Shown: positions 62,931-64,000 of the stretch, piece by piece
Layout: every line of letters starts with the position of its first letter
Position numbering within the stretch: the first letter of the stretch is position 1
Origin: Pardosa pseudoannulata
Taxonomy: Eukaryota; Arthropoda; Arachnida; Araneae; Lycosidae
Assembly (NCBI GenBank): GCA_032207245.1
Contig: CM063502.1
Coordinates: 139,854,173-139,918,172 of the forward strand
Direction of reading: 5' to 3'
DNA length: 64,000 nt
The notes under the pieces: generated by a model
Databases searched by the model: none
Told to the model about the DNA's origin: nothing
What the model saw: the letters and a program-made list of their open reading frames with translations, nothing else
Translations under genes and position numbers: made by a program

Positions 62931-64000
62931 ATTTAAATCCACTCTATTCCTCTAATATTTCCAAATTTAATTAGATTTCGTTACAGATGCATGTCAATCA
63001 ATCACGTACTAGTGATTAATTTAGCAGATGGAGGAGACTATAGAGTGGAGTGAATAAGGAAATGCACTTTCTACAATCTATTTCCGCGTTCTTTTCTTTG
63101 GGTAAATCCCTCTTTGTGGCATTCCCGTGATTTTAAATTCATTACGCTTATTTAGCCACCAATTTACTCACACGAAGACGCCATTCTGCAAGACCCAGTT
63201 CCCCGTGAATCAATATATGTAAGGCTAACTTCGAAAGAACCGGAAGAACTTATGTCGAGCACATGTGACCACACCCTTAGCTACTACTCACGCGAGGGGT
63301 CAAAGGAGTAACTTCGTGAAAGTTCCCCGAATTTGAATTCAGGACACTTGCCATGAATATAACTTTACAAAAATATAAATCTCCATTATTCTCCTGAAAG
63401 CAACGCCAGCTGAATAAAAATAAATTCATTAGAATTTATGATGTTGATTATATATATATAACTAAATTATGTAGCAACCATTTTACAGTCAGCTGCAAAT
63501 GACCTTTGGAAATGTGACGTTTTACATGGTACCAGCGAAAATAATGAACCACAATACATCTCTATGCTAAAGTGAGTAAATTTAAGATGTGGAAGTCCAC
63601 TGTGATTTGTGCTGCATAAGGAACACAACTTGCTGACATAGTTGAAAAATTTCCCAAGCTAAGATACTATGAATAACTAAAACGTTGCTCACTTTTCATG
63701 TATACACAATGAGATAGTGAATCATCCAGCACCTATTTCCAGAGGTGAATATCTCTTTACCTCAAAAGTAGGACAAAAGGGTGTTCGTTCTCACAAGTAT
63801 TACAATGTTTCAGACATACATTTTCGTATATAGTGACACGATATTTAACTTTATCATAATTTAAATAATCTAACTGAAAAGGCTTGCATTTTCAATTATC
63901 TCCGATCTATTCCCTCATAACCCACAAAAATGTTCAGATGAAAACGTATGTTTTAACGATGCAAAAATCCTAATGTAAGTATTTCAAAGCAATTAAAAAG
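62931..64000. other. Less AT-rich tail of the window, unidentified
   Basis: 63000-63420 is noticeably richer in GC (TCACGCGAGGGGTCAAAGGA, GACCCAGTTCCCCGTG), but frames are short on both strands. It may be a SINE-like or LTR-like fragment or a conserved non-coding element. The rest is AT-rich. Confidence 0.3.

Overview
This window looks like AT-rich, gene-poor nuclear DNA from an arthropod, most likely a spider. That placement is inference. The DD34E Tc1 family at 2.9-4.3 kb and 41.5-43.1 kb, and the mariner family at 44.4-45.3 kb, match families I recall as abundant in orb-weaver genomes; no search was run. Long (TA)n arrays, a satellite and many decayed transposons fit a large intron or an intergenic desert. 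I find no convincing host gene, no RNA gene and no CRISPR array. Nearly all coding signal is dead transposase. Coordinates were counted by eye and may be off by a few bases.

Layout. 1-2.8 kb: two tandem repeat families and a foldback. 2.85-4.3 kb: a 5'-rearranged Tc1 copy on the plus strand. 6.55-8.1 kb: two less AT-rich patches, one LTR-like. 8.47-11.15 kb: a 13-monomer satellite with a three-monomer higher-order repeat. 15.4-17.4 kb: a foldback and a Tc1 element, both bounded by (TA)n. 28.5-31.2 kb: a triplicated Tigger-like transposase tail, a hAT MITE with target-site duplication, and an internally deleted pogo/Tigger element. 33.27 kb: a near-perfect hairpin. 34.4-35.2 and 61.5-62.3 kb: two copies of a repeat carrying a BEL/Pao reverse-transcriptase fragment. 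37.3-37.95 kb: an old Tc1 pseudogene. 41.1-45.3 kb: a cluster of LTR, Tc1 and mariner elements separated by (TA)n and (GATA)n arrays. 52-53.1 kb: a hAT-like element holding a TTAA MITE. 56.3 kb: a second TTAA MITE. 58.4-59.6 kb: a full-length but dead mariner. 60.5-61.1 kb: a 617 bp (TA)n array. 62.6-62.9 kb: a nearly identical five-copy 67 bp tandem repeat.

Functional reading. No transposase here is intact. The recognisable Tc1 and mariner copies carry stops, frameshifts or substitutions at catalytic acidic residues, and many of the changes are C-to-T or G-to-A transitions. Several elements keep recognisable terminal inverted repeats and could in principle be moved by a source elsewhere. The most informative structures are the TE/(TA)n cluster, the satellite with a hybrid monomer, the BEL/Pao-containing repeat with possible Helitron-like ends, the miRNA-like hairpin, and two short coding-like segments that could be exons or fossils.
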